57,565 nucleotides of DNA from Prochlorococcus sp. AG-402-G22. Its GTDB lineage: Bacteria; Cyanobacteriota; Cyanobacteriia; PCC-6307; Cyanobiaceae. The stretch's first letter is position 1. Every line of letters begins with the position of its first letter. Below are positions 8,795 to 18,305 of this stretch, one piece after another. The DNA lies in contig QCHV01000012.1 in assembly GCA_003217035.1 (NCBI GenBank), forward strand, positions 1 to 57,565. Reading direction: 5' to 3'. The notes under the pieces were generated by a model. That model had not been told where the DNA came from. It saw only the letters and a program-made list of their open reading frames with translations, and did no database searches. A program made the position numbers and the translations under genes.

Positions 8795-9187
8795 ATGGCC
8801 ACACAAGCAAAGAAAACAGGTTCTAAAAAATCAAAGCGCAATGTTCCAAATGGCGTTGTGCATATTCAAAGCACCTTTAACAACACTATTGTTTCAATTA
8901 CTGATACTAATGGTGAGGTCATTTCATGGTCTTCGGCTGGGGCAAGTGGCTTTAAAGGTGCAAGGAAAGGCACACCATTTGCCGCACAAACTGCCGCTGA
9001 GGCTGCAGCAAGGCGTGCTTTAGAGCAAGGCATGCGTCAGATAGAGGTCCTTGTTAGAGGCCCAGGATCTGGTAGAGAAACCGCCATACGTGCTTTGCAA
9101 GTGGCTGGTCTTGAGATTACTTTAATTAGAGATGTCACTCCTCTGCCCCACAACGGTTGTAGGAGGCCCAAACGCAGACGCGTTTGA
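8795..9187 (+). CDS. rpsK: 30S ribosomal protein S11
   Basis: At 130 residues this is a normal-length S11. It contains [18 protein letters not shown] at residues ~21-38, [11 protein letters not shown] near residue 57, and the conserved end [19 protein letters not shown]11 forms part of the mRNA exit platform with S7 and S18. It lies directly upstream of rpoA in the alpha-operon order. Confidence 0.97.
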   Translation: MATQAKKTGSKKSKRNVPNGVVHIQSTFNNTIVSITDTNGEVISWSSAGASGFKGARKGTPFAAQTAAEAAARRALEQGMRQIEVLVRGPGSGRETAIRALQVAGLEITLIRDVTPLPHNGCRRPKRRRV

Positions 9188-9238
9188 GTTCCTTTTCACT
9201 TTTGTGACCCCCCCTCCACTTTTTTATTGATTTAGCCC

Positions 9239-10177
9239 GTGTTGCAATACCAGATTGAGCGGACAGACCACCAAGTCTCCAATGACCGTTCTCAAACAGG
9301 TTTTTTCCTTATAGGACCTCTTGAGAGGGGCCAAGCGACAACTTTGGGAAACTCTTTGCGAAGAGTCCTTATGGGAGGACTTGAAGGAAGCGCAGTTACT
9401 GCAGTACGTATTTCTGGTGTTAATCACGAATACGCAACCATCCCAGGGGTTAGAGAAGATGTTTTAGATATTCTTCTCAACTGTAAACAGCTATCAGTTA
9501 ATAGTAGAAGCCAAGACTTAGAGATTGGTCGTTTAGTTGTCAATGGACCTTCGGAAGTCAAAGCTAGAGATGTTCAGTTTTCCTCTCAAGTTCAGGTCGT
9601 TGATGGTGATCGTCCTATAGCAACTGTTCAGTCAGGGCATAGTCTTGAGCTGGAGTTACATGTAGAGAGAGGAGTTGGATATCGCCCAGTCGATAGGCAT
9701 AACGAAGAAACAAGTGCAATTGATTTATTGCATATAGATGCAGTCTTCATGCCGGTACGAAAGGTGAATTTTAATATTGACGAGACTGCTGTTGCAGAAG
9801 GGGGTTCAACTAGAGAGAGATTGAGAATCGAGATTGTTACTGATGGATCAATTACACCTGACGATGCTCTTGCAGAAGCTGCAAATCAATTGATTGAATT
9901 ATTTCAGCCTTTGGCCACAGTCACTATGGTTGAAGAGATTCCTCAGGAACCAGAACCTTCAGCAGAAGCTCAAATACCTTTGGAGGAGTTAAATCTTTCA
10001 GTAAGAGCCTATAACTGTTTGAAGAGAGCTCAAGTAAATTCAGTTTCTGATTTGATGGGCTTTAGTTATGAAGATTTATTGGAAATCAAGAACTTTGGTT
10101 CTAAGTCTGCTGATGAAGTAATTGAAGCTTTAGAACGAATAGGTATTTCAATTCCTCAAAGTAGAACCTCTGCTTAA
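9239..10177 (+). CDS. rpoA: RNA polymerase alpha subunit
   Basis: The 312-residue protein starts at a GTG ([12 protein letters not shown]). The N-terminal dimerisation domain (~1-230) includes [15 protein letters not shown] near residue 33. The C-terminal domain (~245-305) has the helix-hairpin-helix stretch [20 protein letters not shown], which binds UP-element DNA and activators. Alpha nucleates assembly of the core polymerase. It is flanked by rpsK and rplQ, as in most bacteria. Confidence 0.97.
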   Translation: MLQYQIERTDHQVSNDRSQTGFFLIGPLERGQATTLGNSLRRVLMGGLEGSAVTAVRISGVNHEYATIPGVREDVLDILLNCKQLSVNSRSQDLEIGRLVVNGPSEVKARDVQFSSQVQVVDGDRPIATVQSGHSLELELHVERGVGYRPVDRHNEETSAIDLLHIDAVFMPVRKVNFNIDETAVAEGGSTRERLRIEIVTDGSITPDDALAEAANQLIELFQPLATVTMVEEIPQEPEPSAEAQIPLEELNLSVRAYNCLKRAQVNSVSDLMGFSYEDLLEIKNFGSKSADEVIEALERIGISIPQSRTSA

Positions 10178-10197
10178 ATTTTTCACTATTTCGATTA

Positions 10198-10548
10198 ATG
10201 AGACATCAACTCAGAGTTCCAAAACTTGGCCGTCCTGCTGACCAGAGAAAGGCGATTCTGCGTGGATTAGCCACTCAACTTATTAGAGAGGGGAGGGTTA
10301 CTACTACTAAAGCAAGGGCCAAGGCCCTTCGTAATGAAGCTGAAAGAATGATTACTTTGGCGAAAGAAGGTTCTCTAAGTTCAAGGAGAAGAGCTATTGG
10401 ATACATTTATGATAAGAAACTGGTTCATGCTCTTTTTGAAAAGGCTCAAGATCGTTATGGCGATAGACAAGGAGGTTATACCCGAATCGTAAGAACTGTT
10501 CCTAGACGTGGAGATAATGCAGAAATGGCAATTATTGAACTTGTTTAA
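10198..10548 (+). CDS. rplQ: 50S ribosomal protein L17
   Basis: This 116-residue L17 begins [19 protein letters not shown] and has the conserved [20 protein letters not shown] near residue 25 and [22 protein letters not shown] toward the end. L17 lies near the exit tunnel of the 50S subunit. The gene is 21 bases after rpoA, so the two are very likely co-transcribed. Confidence 0.97.
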   Translation: MRHQLRVPKLGRPADQRKAILRGLATQLIREGRVTTTKARAKALRNEAERMITLAKEGSLSSRRRAIGYIYDKKLVHALFEKAQDRYGDRQGGYTRIVRTVPRRGDNAEMAIIELV

Positions 10549-10570
10549 GTGATTAAAATAGAAAAGATAT

Positions 10571-10595
10571 AAGTTCTTAGATTCAATGAGAACTT
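10571..10595 (+). other. Hairpin directly upstream of truA start
   Basis: AAGTTCT and AGAACTT form a perfect 7-bp inverted repeat around an 11-base loop. The repeat ends four bases before the truA GTG at 10600. An ATG within it (10586) opens a six-codon frame that runs across the truA start. It could affect translation of truA, but that is inferred from position alone. Confidence 0.35.
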
Positions 10596-10599
10596 TAAA

Positions 10600-11460
10600 G
10601 TGCTAGATAGTAATAAATTAAATCTGAATCTCCAATTACAAAGAATTGCACTATTAATTCAATATGATGGGAAGAATTATTGCGGGTGGCAAAGACAACC
10701 TCATCAAATTACTATTCAAGGGGTTCTAGAAGAAGCAATATCTTCATTGGATATATTAAATTCGCCAAAACTTGTCGCTGCAGGGAGAACTGATTCAGGT
10801 GTTCATGCTTCAGGTCAAGTGGCACATTTTGATTGCTCTAAATCTATTCCCGCATATCGTTGGTCTTTAGCATTAAACGGAAGACTTCCAAAATCAATAA
10901 GGATAAGAGATTCTGTTTTGCAATCATCCAATTGGCATGCATGTCATTCTGCCACCTTTAGAAGATATAGATATTTAATCTATAACGGATGTCGACCTAA
11001 TCTATTTGTTGCCCCTTGGAGTTGGCATAGATATCAATATCGCCTTGATGAAGGATTGATTAATGCTGCATTAAAAGGGATTGTGGGGTTGCATGACTTT
11101 ACGGCATTCCAAAAAGCTGGTAGTAAGAGGTCAAATGCGATAACTAATATTCAAGAAGCTTTATTGCTTCGAGAAGGTGATTTATTACACCTAGAGATTC
11201 AAGCCACTGGATTTTTGTATGGGATGGTGAGGTTGTTGGTGGGGCAATTGGTTGCGCTTGGAGAACATAAAATCACTCTGCATGAGTTTGAAAGACGTTG
11301 GAAAGGAAAACTAAGAGGAGAAGTAAAGGAGTCAGCCCCTGCTAGAGGTCTTTCTCTTATTCGTGTTGGATATAAGAACAAGATCTTTCCTGAAAATATA
11401 ATTTTTGATAGCTTTCCCATTTTTTCTTTATCTACCAATGATTCCCCTCCTCTGCCTTAA
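10600..11460 (+). CDS. truA: tRNA pseudouridine(38-40) synthase
   Basis: The protein of up to 286 residues converts uridines 38-40 in the tRNA anticodon stem to pseudouridine. The catalytic Asp lies in [18 protein letters not shown] (Asp65 counting from the GTG). Further family marks are [13 protein letters not shown] near residue 22 and the C-terminal [11 protein letters not shown] segment. The GTG at 10600 gives about 14 residues before the conserved IALLIQYDG strand; I see no later start that fits better. It follows rplQ, as in related genomes. The tail after residue ~262 is low in similarity to what I know of the family. Confidence 0.93.
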   Translation: MLDSNKLNLNLQLQRIALLIQYDGKNYCGWQRQPHQITIQGVLEEAISSLDILNSPKLVAAGRTDSGVHASGQVAHFDCSKSIPAYRWSLALNGRLPKSIRIRDSVLQSSNWHACHSATFRRYRYLIYNGCRPNLFVAPWSWHRYQYRLDEGLINAALKGIVGLHDFTAFQKAGSKRSNAITNIQEALLLREGDLLHLEIQATGFLYGMVRLLVGQLVALGEHKITLHEFERRWKGKLRGEVKESAPARGLSLIRVGYKNKIFPENIIFDSFPIFSLSTNDSPPLP

Positions 11461-11592
11461 AGAAATTTCAATTGAATGGGCTATTAGGAAATTGTCAGTT
11501 TTTGGGGAGATTTCATATATATCTGCCTTGAAGTGTAAGATAATAGTTTGAGTTTCTAAGGCTTAATATGAATGGCCTTGGCTCAATGATAG

Positions 11593-11612
11593 GCTCTGTT
11601 TTTAAGCAGAGC
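11593..11612 (+). other. Hairpin in the rplM leader
   Basis: GCTCTG and CAGAGC flank an 8-base loop, 30 bases upstream of the likely rplM start. The 169-181 base gap after truA is the largest in the ribosomal cluster and probably contains the rplM-rpsI promoter. The hairpin could be a leader element, for example a binding site for L13. Known L13 leader families are described mainly in other phyla, and I cannot match this one to them by eye. Confidence 0.3.
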
Positions 11613-11641
11613 AATTTGTTAACTCTGGCATGCCAAGAGAG

Positions 11642-12100
11642 ATGAACAACAAGACGATTACTCCCAAGAACGACTCAATTGATCGACAGTGGTTTTTGGT
11701 TGATGCAGAGAACCAGACTCTTGGCAGACTCGCAAGTCAAGTAGCTTCTGTATTACGAGGTAAAAATAAGCCTAATTTCACTCCTCATCTAGATACAGGA
11801 GATTTTGTCGTAGTTGTGAATGCAGAGAAAATTCATGTTACCGGGAACAAACCTCAACAAAAGCTTTACCGTCGTCATTCTGGTAGGCCAGGGGGAATGA
11901 AGGTGGAGACTTTCAGCTCTTTACAAGAGAGAATTCCAGAAAGAATTGTTGAGAAAGCTATTAAAGGGATGCTTCCTCATAATGCTTTAGGCAGACAATT
12001 GTTCAGAAAATTAAAAGTCTATAGAGGCTCTGAGCATCCTCATGCTGCTCAGCAGCTTAAAGTTTTAAAACTTGAATCCACAAACGCTTTAGTGAAATGA
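11642..12100 (+). CDS. rplM: 50S ribosomal protein L13
   Basis: The L13 core is clear: [17 protein letters not shown] near the start, [17 protein letters not shown], and [12 protein letters not shown]. It also has the C-terminal [20 protein letters not shown]13 is an early 23S rRNA-binding protein. Two in-frame ATGs exist: 11630 (MPREMNNKT) and 11642 (MNNKTITP, 152 residues). I chose the second because homologs that I remember begin MNKT. The stop overlaps rpsI by four bases (ATGA), so translation of L13 and S9 is coupled. Confidence 0.94.
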   Translation: MNNKTITPKNDSIDRQWFLVDAENQTLGRLASQVASVLRGKNKPNFTPHLDTGDFVVVVNAEKIHVTGNKPQQKLYRRHSGRPGGMKVETFSSLQERIPERIVEKAIKGMLPHNALGRQLFRKLKVYRGSEHPHAAQQLKVLKLESTNALVK

Positions 12101-12510
12101 GTAGTAGTTCTCAAAAAAATTCCGTTGTTTATTGGGGCACTGGCCGTCGTAAAACATCCGTGGCCAGAGTCAGGTTAGTTCCAGGAAATGGAAAGATAAC
12201 AATAAATGGACGTCCAGGAGATCATTATTTAAATTTCAACCCTGCTTATATGGCTTCAGTTAAGGCCCCTTTACAAACCTTAGGCTTGATAGATTCATAT
12301 GACGTTTTGGTTAATGTCTATGGAGGAGGTCTTACAGGACAAGCAGATGCCATTAAGCAAGGAGCTGCAAGAGCTTTGTGCGAACTTTCCGTAGATAACC
12401 GAAAGCCTTTAAAGACAGAGGGCCATTTAAGTCGTGATCCTAGAGCTAAGGAAAGACGAAAATATGGGCTTAAAAAGGCTAGAAAAGCTCCTCAGTTCTC
12501 AAAACGATAG
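12097..12510 (+). CDS. rpsI: 30S ribosomal protein S9
   Basis: At 137 residues this is S9, recognised by [19 protein letters not shown] near the start, [19 protein letters not shown] in the middle, and the conserved C-terminal tail ending [12 protein letters not shown]. That tail reaches the P site and contacts tRNA. It overlaps rplM by four bases, the usual L13-S9 pair. Confidence 0.97.
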   Translation: MSSSSQKNSVVYWGTGRRKTSVARVRLVPGNGKITINGRPGDHYLNFNPAYMASVKAPLQTLGLIDSYDVLVNVYGGGLTGQADAIKQGAARALCELSVDNRKPLKTEGHLSRDPRAKERRKYGLKKARKAPQFSKR

Positions 12511-12556
12511 AGCTTTCTCCCTATTCATCTCATTCAGTTTTTTTTCAGATTCAACA

Positions 12557-12844
12557 ATGCCTAAAGAAGATATTCATCCCACTTGGTACCCAGATGCAAA
12601 GGTTATTTGCAATGGAGAAGTGGTTATGACTACTGGTTCAACTCAACCTGAGATTCATGTTGATGTTTGGAGTGGTAATCATCCATTCTTTACTGGTACT
12701 CAGAAAATCCTAGATACAGAGGGCAGGGTTGATCGCTTTATGCGTAAATACGGTATGTCTTCAAATTCAGCTGATGACTCCTCTGATAAGACAATAAATA
12801 AGGGAGATGAGTCCCCAGAAGCTGGCTCAAAGAAAAAATCCTAA
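12557..12844 (+). CDS. rpmE: 50S ribosomal protein L31 with polar tail
   Basis: The ATG at 12557 begins MPKEDIHPTWYPDAKVICNG, the L31 N-terminus. An open frame upstream to 12434 lies mostly within rpsI and is not L31-like. The core continues with DVWSGNHPFFTGTQKILDTEGRVDRFMRKYG at residues ~36-66, then a ~29-residue Ser/Asp/Lys tail. The CxxC zinc pair of the C+ type is not present; only one Cys is seen. L31 bridges the two ribosomal subunits. The 95-residue length exceeds the E. coli 70. Confidence 0.95.
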   Translation: MPKEDIHPTWYPDAKVICNGEVVMTTGSTQPEIHVDVWSGNHPFFTGTQKILDTEGRVDRFMRKYGMSSNSADDSSDKTINKGDESPEAGSKKKS

Positions 12845-12882
12845 GTTATTCAATAAATCTAATTATGAGTTGACGTGGTGGT

Positions 12883-13980
12883 ATGGACACTTCAACCCTG
12901 AAGTCAAGGCTAGAGACTGCTAAATCAAGTTTTCAAAATTTGGAACTTCAATTAGCAGATCCAGATGTTGCTTCAGATCCTAAAAGGCTTGAAACAATTG
13001 CTCGAGAAAGAGCTCACCTAGAACCTTTAGTACTGGACTATGTGAAGCTTTTAGAGGTTGAGAAGGAATGGGTTGAGGCAAGAAACCTTTTTCGTGAAAG
13101 TAAAGCAGATAAGGATTTGGAGGAGTTGGCCCAAGAGGAGATGCAACGCTTAGATCTTTTAAAAAACAATTTGATCAGCCGGTTAACATTGGCTCTTTTA
13201 CCAAAAGACCCTAGAGATAAAAAAAGTGTAATGCTTGAAATTCGAGCTGGTGCTGGTGGAGATGAGGCTTGTATTTGGGCGGGGGATTTGGCCAGAATGT
13301 ATGAAAGATATGGGCAAAAGGTAGGTTGGTCAGTAAAACCAATTAGTTCATCAGAGGCCGATTTGGGTGGATTTAGAGAGTTAATTATTTCTATTAAAGG
13401 AGACTCTGTTTTTAGCCAACTTAAATTTGAGGCTGGTGTTCATAGAGTACAACGTGTTCCAGCTACTGAATCTCAGGGAAGAGTTCATACTTCTACGGCA
13501 ACTGTTGCTGTAATGCCAGAGGCTGATCCAGTAGAAGTAAAGCTTGAACCTACAGATTTAGAAATCAGTACTGCTCGTTCAGGAGGCGCTGGTGGACAGA
13601 ACGTGAACAAGGTTGAAACAGCTGTTGACTTATTGCATAAGCCAACAGGAATTCGCGTTTTTTGCACCCAAGAGCGCTCTCAACTTCAAAATAGAGAAAG
13701 AGCCTTGGAAATATTGAGGGCAAAGCTCTTAGAGATGGAAGTTGCTCAAGCTAACGCAAAGGAAAGATCAGCAAGACTTGCTCAAGTAGGTACTGGAGAC
13801 AGGAGTGAAAAAATTAGAACATATAATTACAAAGATAATCGCACGACTGATCACCGTTTAAGCAGTAATTTCCCCTTGGAAACCATTTTAGAAGGTGGAT
13901 TAGATGATTTGATTGGAGCTTGTGTAGCTGAAGAGCAAAGATTAAAAATGGAAGAATTGGGTAACCAATCCAATGATTAA
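12883..13980 (+). CDS. prfA: Peptide chain release factor 1
   Basis: A 365-residue RF1 that reads UAA and UAG. The codon-recognition tripeptide region appears as [14 protein letters not shown] (PAT, the RF1-type P-x-T), which separates it from RF2. The peptidyl-tRNA hydrolysis motif GGQ lies in [16 protein letters not shown] near residue 240. It closes the long ribosomal cluster, 38 bases after rpmE. Its stop is two bases from the convergent HNH gene, with no clear terminator hairpin between them. Confidence 0.97.
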   Translation: MDTSTLKSRLETAKSSFQNLELQLADPDVASDPKRLETIARERAHLEPLVLDYVKLLEVEKEWVEARNLFRESKADKDLEELAQEEMQRLDLLKNNLISRLTLALLPKDPRDKKSVMLEIRAGAGGDEACIWAGDLARMYERYGQKVGWSVKPISSSEADLGGFRELIISIKGDSVFSQLKFEAGVHRVQRVPATESQGRVHTSTATVAVMPEADPVEVKLEPTDLEISTARSGGAGGQNVNKVETAVDLLHKPTGIRVFCTQERSQLQNRERALEILRAKLLEMEVAQANAKERSARLAQVGTGDRSEKIRTYNYKDNRTTDHRLSSNFPLETILEGGLDDLIGACVAEEQRLKMEELGNQSND

Positions 13981-13982
13981 TA

Positions 13983-14489
13983 TTATGCTGCCCAACCAAT
14001 AACATATTTCCTCCATTCTTTGTGGCGACCAGAGTTTATTTGTTTGCTGGCTTCAAAATTAAGAGTACTGAGAGGTTTGTAAGGCTTGCTTCTTAAATGC
14101 ATATTTGCTTCTTGTGGTGTTCTATTCCCTTTCATCACGTTGCACGATAAGCATGCAGTGGTGACATTTTCCCAATTATCTCCTCCTCCTCTACTGCGGG
14201 GAAGGATATGGTCTATAGAAAGTTTTTCTCCTTTATATCCACAGTATTGGCAGCAGTTGTTATCTCGCTGAAGAAGATTCTTTCTGGTTAGAGCCAACTG
14301 CCTATATGGAACTTTAATGAAGTATCTGAGCCTAATTACAGTTGGCAGCTTTGTATCACTGCGGATATAACGACTAGAGTCTTCTTCCAAACTTTCCGCT
14401 TTGCCTTTCAGCATCAACACCGTTGCACGACGCCAAGTGGTGATGTTTAAAGGTTCATAAGATGCATTTAAAACGAGAACTTGAACCAT
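13983..14489 (-). CDS. HNH endonuclease family protein
   Basis: This 168-residue protein has an HNH fold near its C-terminus. Zinc-type pairs Cys80/Cys83 (CCQYCG) and Cys113/Cys116 (CLSC) flank the catalytic region SIDHILPRSRGGGDNWENV (Asp93-His94). The N-terminus MVQVLVLNASYEPLNI is shared by a widely conserved bacterial and cyanobacterial HNH family. No methylase or phage genes are nearby, so a restriction or homing role is not supported. The cellular substrate is not known to me. Confidence 0.88.
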   Translation of the reverse strand: MVQVLVLNASYEPLNITTWRRATVLMLKGKAESLEEDSSRYIRSDTKLPTVIRLRYFIKVPYRQLALTRKNLLQRDNNCCQYCGYKGEKLSIDHILPRSRGGGDNWENVTTACLSCNVMKGNRTPQEANMHLRSKPYKPLSTLNFEASKQINSGRHKEWRKYVIGWAA

Positions 14490-14558
14490 GCACGTTCCCT
14501 AGTTAGCCGGCATCCTAATGGCATGAAATAGATCTAGCATGTTTTGATTACAAAAACT

Positions 14559-15704
14559 ATGTTATTGGACAAGGTTGATCCACGTCAGCGAGCTTGGGTA
14601 GAAGTGGAGCCCAAGGCTATTGAAGCTAATGCATTAGCAATTAAAAATAGACTCCCACAAGATTGCTTGCTTATGGCAGTTGTTAAAGCAGATGGATATG
14701 GGCATGGGGCTGAAACAGTGGCAAAGGCTGCTTTAAAAGGAGGTGCTGATTATTTAGGAGTGGCAACTTTGCAAGAAGGAATAGATCTAAGACAAGCAGG
14801 AATCAGTTGCCCAATTCTTTTACTTGGTAATTTGATTGATTCAGAAGAATTAAATGCTTGTATTGATTGGGAATTAATGCCAACTATTAGTACTGAAAAC
14901 GAAGCGGTTTTAAGCCAAAAACTCGCTCAGGAAAATGATAAAAAGCTTTCTGTACATATAAAAGTTGATACAGGGATGACAAGGCTTGGATGTGAATTGA
15001 AAGATGCTTCAGCATTAATTACAAGAGTTGATAATTCTAGTTTCCTAGATCTACAAGGTATTTATAGTCACCTTGCTTTAGCAGATGGAGATTTTGAGGG
15101 AGAAGGGGCAAAAATAACTTTTCAACAGAAGCAGAAATTTGAAAACCTGCTTAATTCATTGTCTTTAAATAGCAAACCAGTACTTATTCATTTAGCAAAC
15201 TCAGCAGGAACACTTAGAGAGTGCAATCTTAATTACGACATGGTAAGAGTTGGCATTGCCTTGTATGGATATAGCCCTATAGGAGATCTTTCGAAAGACC
15301 TTGTTTTGCAGCCAGCGTTAGCTGTTAAGGCAAAAATAACGCTTATTAGAGAAGTTTCTGCGGGAATAGGAGTCAGTTATGGTCATAAATTTATAACAAA
15401 GCGGGAGAGTCGTCTTGCAGTAGTTGGAATTGGTTATGCCGATGGAGTTGGAAGAGCTTTATCTGGGAAAATATCTGTTTTGATAAATGGAGAATTTTTC
15501 CCTCAAGTTGGAGCTATTACTATGGATCAGCTTGTAATAGACATAACAGGGAATACTGAAATCGTTGTCGGTTCTGTGGTTACTTTGCTTGGCAAGGATC
15601 AAGACAAATATTTAAGTCCTTTTTCTTGGAGCAATGCAAGTGGTTCTATTCCTTGGGAAATTCTATGTGCATTTAAATATCGTCTTCCCAGAGTAATAGT
15701 TTGA
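14559..15704 (+). CDS. alr: Alanine racemase
   Basis: The 381-residue PLP enzyme converts L-alanine to D-alanine for peptidoglycan. The PLP lysine is in LMAVVKADGYGHG (Lys43), and the catalytic Tyr of the opposite face is in the GVSYGHKF segment near residue 275. The C-terminal beta domain has GAITMDQLVIDIT. An in-frame TTG at 14544 is possible; I chose ATG 14559 (MLLDKVDPRQR). It is divergent from the HNH gene, with about 70 bases between them. Confidence 0.95.
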   Translation: MLLDKVDPRQRAWVEVEPKAIEANALAIKNRLPQDCLLMAVVKADGYGHGAETVAKAALKGGADYLGVATLQEGIDLRQAGISCPILLLGNLIDSEELNACIDWELMPTISTENEAVLSQKLAQENDKKLSVHIKVDTGMTRLGCELKDASALITRVDNSSFLDLQGIYSHLALADGDFEGEGAKITFQQKQKFENLLNSLSLNSKPVLIHLANSAGTLRECNLNYDMVRVGIALYGYSPIGDLSKDLVLQPALAVKAKITLIREVSAGIGVSYGHKFITKRESRLAVVGIGYADGVGRALSGKISVLINGEFFPQVGAITMDQLVIDITGNTEIVVGSVVTLLGKDQDKYLSPFSWSNASGSIPWEILCAFKYRLPRVIV

Positions 15705-15770
15705 AAACTCTAAAAAAACATCATTCTTTCATTAAGTTTACAGCTCTCTTGATAAGGTATTCATGCACCT

Positions 15771-15859
15771 GGAGAGGTGGCTGAGTGGTTGAAAGCGGCT
15801 CCCTGCTAAGGAGTTACAGGAGGCAACTCCTGTCGAGGGTTCGAATCCCTCCCTCTCCG
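15771..15859 (+). tRNA. tRNA-Ser (anticodon GCT)
   Basis: The 89-base sequence folds as a class II tRNA. The acceptor stem GGAGAGG pairs with CCTCTCC at 15852-15858, and the discriminator base is G. The anticodon loop is CTGCTAA, giving anticodon GCT, which reads AGC/AGU serine codons. The long variable arm (ACAGGAGGCAACTCCTGT) is typical of tRNA-Ser. The T loop TTCGAAT is intact. The 3' CCA is not encoded. Confidence 0.96.
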
Positions 15860-15924
15860 TTGTAAATTAATTTCGACCATTGTGCAGATATTGCTATGGA
15901 ACCATTGATATGAATTGAAGAATT

Positions 15925-15960
15925 AAAAAAAATCCTGGAGATTTTCAAAATCTCCAGGAT
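15925..15960 (-). terminator. Intrinsic terminator of psaL
   Basis: Bases 15932-15960 form a perfect inverted repeat (ATCCTGGAGATTTT, one central base, then its complement). On the minus strand it is followed by seven U residues, complementary to the A-run at 15925-15931. It lies 25 bases beyond the psaL stop. It is one of the strongest terminators in the window. Confidence 0.9.
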
Positions 15961-15984
15961 AAGCAGCATTTTTGAAAAGTTAAA

Positions 15985-16584
15985 TTAACCTGCTGCCCAT
16001 ACTCCTCTAACTATAGGCATGATTGTATCTAGATGAAGAGTTCCGCAAAGCAGCCATGCAAATACTGCTCCTCCGCATCCACCTAACCAAAAACCACTTG
16101 TGAAGTCTGCCCATCCTGCTCTAGTAAATAAATCGCTTGGAGGACTATCAATAGTGCAATCAGCGGGCTGAATATTTGGTGCTTTCCCAGGAGCTGTATA
16201 TAAAACCAAAAGAGCAGTAAGGATGTGAACTGCTCCTATCGTTGATAACAAACCAGCTGTAAGTGCGAAGTCTGAATTACGAAGTGGTCCAGTCATAAAG
16301 AAAGGACCATAAAGCAGATATCCGAATGCAGCACCTACTTCTAAACCTCTAAAGTTCGGTGAAATCCCAGACCTATAAAAGGGAAGATTGTTAATAAAAG
16401 CTTTTGTAAAATAACCAGTGTTTACAGGTGTTTCTAAATTTCCAACAAATGGGTCAGATACTGGTTTTACTGCCCATTGGTCGGCAATACCTATGTCGCC
16501 AGGTCGAACCGTGCTGTCAATATATTTCTTGTCAAGCTTGACAGGATCACCTGACTTTAAGAAAGGGTCTTGAAATTCAGTCAT
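15985..16584 (-). CDS. psaL: Photosystem I reaction centre subunit XI (PsaL)
   Basis: PsaL (199 residues) is a thylakoid membrane subunit of photosystem I, needed in cyanobacteria for trimer formation. Visible marks are [25 protein letters not shown]-type sequence near residues 44-70, [16 protein letters not shown], and three hydrophobic helices in the second half. It is longer at the N-terminus than freshwater PsaL. psaI is 44 bases upstream on the same strand, so the two probably form an operon, ended by the hairpin at 15925-15960. Confidence 0.97.
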   Translation of the reverse strand: MTEFQDPFLKSGDPVKLDKKYIDSTVRPGDIGIADQWAVKPVSDPFVGNLETPVNTGYFTKAFINNLPFYRSGISPNFRGLEVGAAFGYLLYGPFFMTGPLRNSDFALTAGLLSTIGAVHILTALLVLYTAPGKAPNIQPADCTIDSPPSDLFTRAGWADFTSGFWLGGCGGAVFAWLLCGTLHLDTIMPIVRGVWAAG

Positions 16585-16628
16585 TGGCGAAGAAAGAACT
16601 GGGTTGACTTAAAAAAGGGAAGGGTTAT

Positions 16629-16745
16629 TTAGTCGGCTGCAGTGATATACCGACCAATAAGAACTATAAAGACTGCAGGTGTGATAAGCCCTATAAGAGG
16701 AACAAAAACTGCAGGTAGCCAGGTGGCAGCAAATTCGCTAGACAT
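16629..16745 (-). CDS. psaI: Photosystem I subunit VIII (PsaI)
   Basis: This 38-codon gene starts MSSEFAATWLPAVFVPLIGL and ends GRYITAAD. It is a single membrane helix, typical of PsaI, which sits beside PsaL in the photosystem I trimerisation region. The psaI-psaL order on the minus strand supports the call. The gene is short and easily missed by ORF callers. Confidence 0.93.
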   Translation of the reverse strand: MSSEFAATWLPAVFVPLIGLITPAVFIVLIGRYITAAD

Positions 16746-16868
16746 CGGATATACCAATAGATCCATAGATACTGTATAGAGTGAACACCTAATAGTTTCA
16801 TTTAGACCCTATTGGTGACATAAAAGTTCAATCCAATTGAACTCTTTTCAAAGTGATTTTCTTTCAAA

Positions 16869-17339
16869 ATGAACCAGTTTTTTACTGCAGGAGCAGCTCT
16901 AGTACTTGTTTTAAGTCTTTGGGGACTTGGGAAAAGGCCAAAAAACCTTTTCAGAAGAGTTGCTAGTAAGAGTGTTGCAATTCAGTCAAAAGAGCTGGTT
17001 TTACCCACTAAGGATTTGGAAGCTAAAACAAATTTCTTTATTGGTAAGCATCCAGCTAAATGGTCCAGCCCTAAAAACTCTAAAGAACGTTTAACTCTTA
17101 AAAGACATCTTTTCCATCTGATATCTCTAGGTCCAGACGAACGCTTAGATGCTGTTCAGATTGCAAGTAAATGGGGCCATCCATCAGTAATACCAATCCT
17201 TAGAAGAGGATTAAGAGACTCAGATAGCAGAGTTGTTATTTCTTCTGCAGAAGGTATGAATCAATTCCGAACTTTTAAAAACCCCATTAAAAATCAAAAG
17301 TCACCTCGACCTCCTCGTAATATTTTTCTAATGCGATAA
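16869..17339 (+). CDS. Hypothetical protein with HEAT-like segment
   Basis: The 156-residue product begins with a hydrophobic helix (about residues 5-22), then a basic stretch. Residues ~90-135 contain LGPDERLDAVQIASKWGHPSV and a following RGLRDSDSRVVISSAEGM, which look like a HEAT/PBS-lyase-type repeat pair. It may be membrane-anchored. The last 46 bases overlap the 3' end of the convergent glycosyltransferase gene. I recognise no function. Similar small proteins occur in picocyanobacteria as far as I recall, but I could not search. Confidence 0.7.
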   Translation: MNQFFTAGAALVLVLSLWGLGKRPKNLFRRVASKSVAIQSKELVLPTKDLEAKTNFFIGKHPAKWSSPKNSKERLTLKRHLFHLISLGPDERLDAVQIASKWGHPSVIPILRRGLRDSDSRVVISSAEGMNQFRTFKNPIKNQKSPRPPRNIFLMR

Positions 17340-18259
17340 ATAGGCCTTCCTTGGCTCTCATGATATGTCCGAATTAATAATTCTCCTAGAAGCCCAAAGC
17401 AAAATAGTTGAACACCAGCCACCCCAAGAATGAACGCAAAAGTTAAAAGAGGACGACTGCCAATGTCCTCCCCTAATAATTTAATTATTAAAAGATAAGA
17501 ACTTGTTAATAAACTGCCGAGGATTGCAATAATCCCCCCAAAACCAAAAACATACATTGGCCTTGTCAGAAAACGGTTCATAAACCAAACCGTAAGCAAG
17601 TCCATCATCACTCTAAAAGTACGGTCAATTCCATACTTACTTTGTCCAAACTTTCTGGCTCTATGATTAACCTTTATTTCTGTAATTCTAGCCCCTTCGA
17701 TATTTGCAAGTACTGGTAAGAAACGATGTAATTCTCCATATAACCTTACATCATCTAGTACTTCACGTTTATACGCTTTTAAAGAGCAGCCATAGTCATT
17801 AAGCCGAATTCCTGTCACTTTGCCAATTAGTCGGTTTGCAATTCTTGATGGCAGTTTTCGCCTTATTTCTGCATCTTTCCTTTTGTGGCGCCAACCACTA
17901 ACCAGGTCATATCCTTCATTCAATTTATTAACTAAAAGAGGTATGTCATTAGGATCATTTTGGAGATCACCATCAAGGCTAACTATTACATCACAACTTG
18001 AATTTTTAAAGCCTGCAGCCATTGCTGCAGTCTGACCATAGTTTTTTCTTAGTAAAACACAGATTATTTCTGGTATTTCTTTACTTAAATTATTGAGTAC
18101 ATCTGCACTTTTGTCAGTGGATCCATCATTGACTAAAATAATTTCAAACTTTTTATAATTAGGCCGCATAACTGCGAGAATTTCATTCACTAATTGAGGA
18201 AGACTTTTCTCTTCATTGTAGATAGGAACGACTACAGATATGCTTATACTTGATGACAT
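17294..18259 (-). CDS. Family 2 glycosyltransferase, DPM1-like, membrane-anchored
   Basis: A 321-residue GT2 enzyme with the GT-A fold: VVPIYNEEKSLPQLV at residues ~10-24, ILVNDGSTDKS near residue 42, and the metal-binding DGD (Asp96, Asp98) in VSLDGDLQNDP. Two hydrophobic helices at about residues 230-255 and 268-292 form a C-terminal membrane anchor. This architecture is shared by polyprenyl-phosphate sugar transferases (ArnC/GtrB/DPM1 type). The likely product is a lipid-linked sugar for envelope glycans. The sugar and acceptor cannot be read from sequence. Confidence 0.88.
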   Translation of the reverse strand: MSSSISISVVVPIYNEEKSLPQLVNEILAVMRPNYKKFEIILVNDGSTDKSADVLNNLSKEIPEIICVLLRKNYGQTAAMAAGFKNSSCDVIVSLDGDLQNDPNDIPLLVNKLNEGYDLVSGWRHKRKDAEIRRKLPSRIANRLIGKVTGIRLNDYGCSLKAYKREVLDDVRLYGELHRFLPVLANIEGARITEIKVNHRARKFGQSKYGIDRTFRVMMDLLTVWFMNRFLTRPMYVFGFGGIIAILGSLLTSSYLLIIKLLGEDIGSRPLLTFAFILGVAGVQLFCFGLLGELLIRTYHESQGRPIYRIRKILRGGRGDF

Positions 18260-18305
18260 TTGTTTGGCTTAAGTAAGTGATTTAAAGTGCAATCTATTAG
18301 GAAGT

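Noticed and set aside
13983-14489. HNH protein as part of a defence or mobile element
   Set aside because: No methylase, integrase, recombinase or terminal repeats are nearby, and the gene sits between two housekeeping genes. It belongs to a widely conserved stand-alone family.
15771-15859. tRNA-Ser as an attachment site for an integrated element
   Set aside because: No integrase gene and no second copy of the tRNA 3' end were seen in the window; both sides carry core genes.
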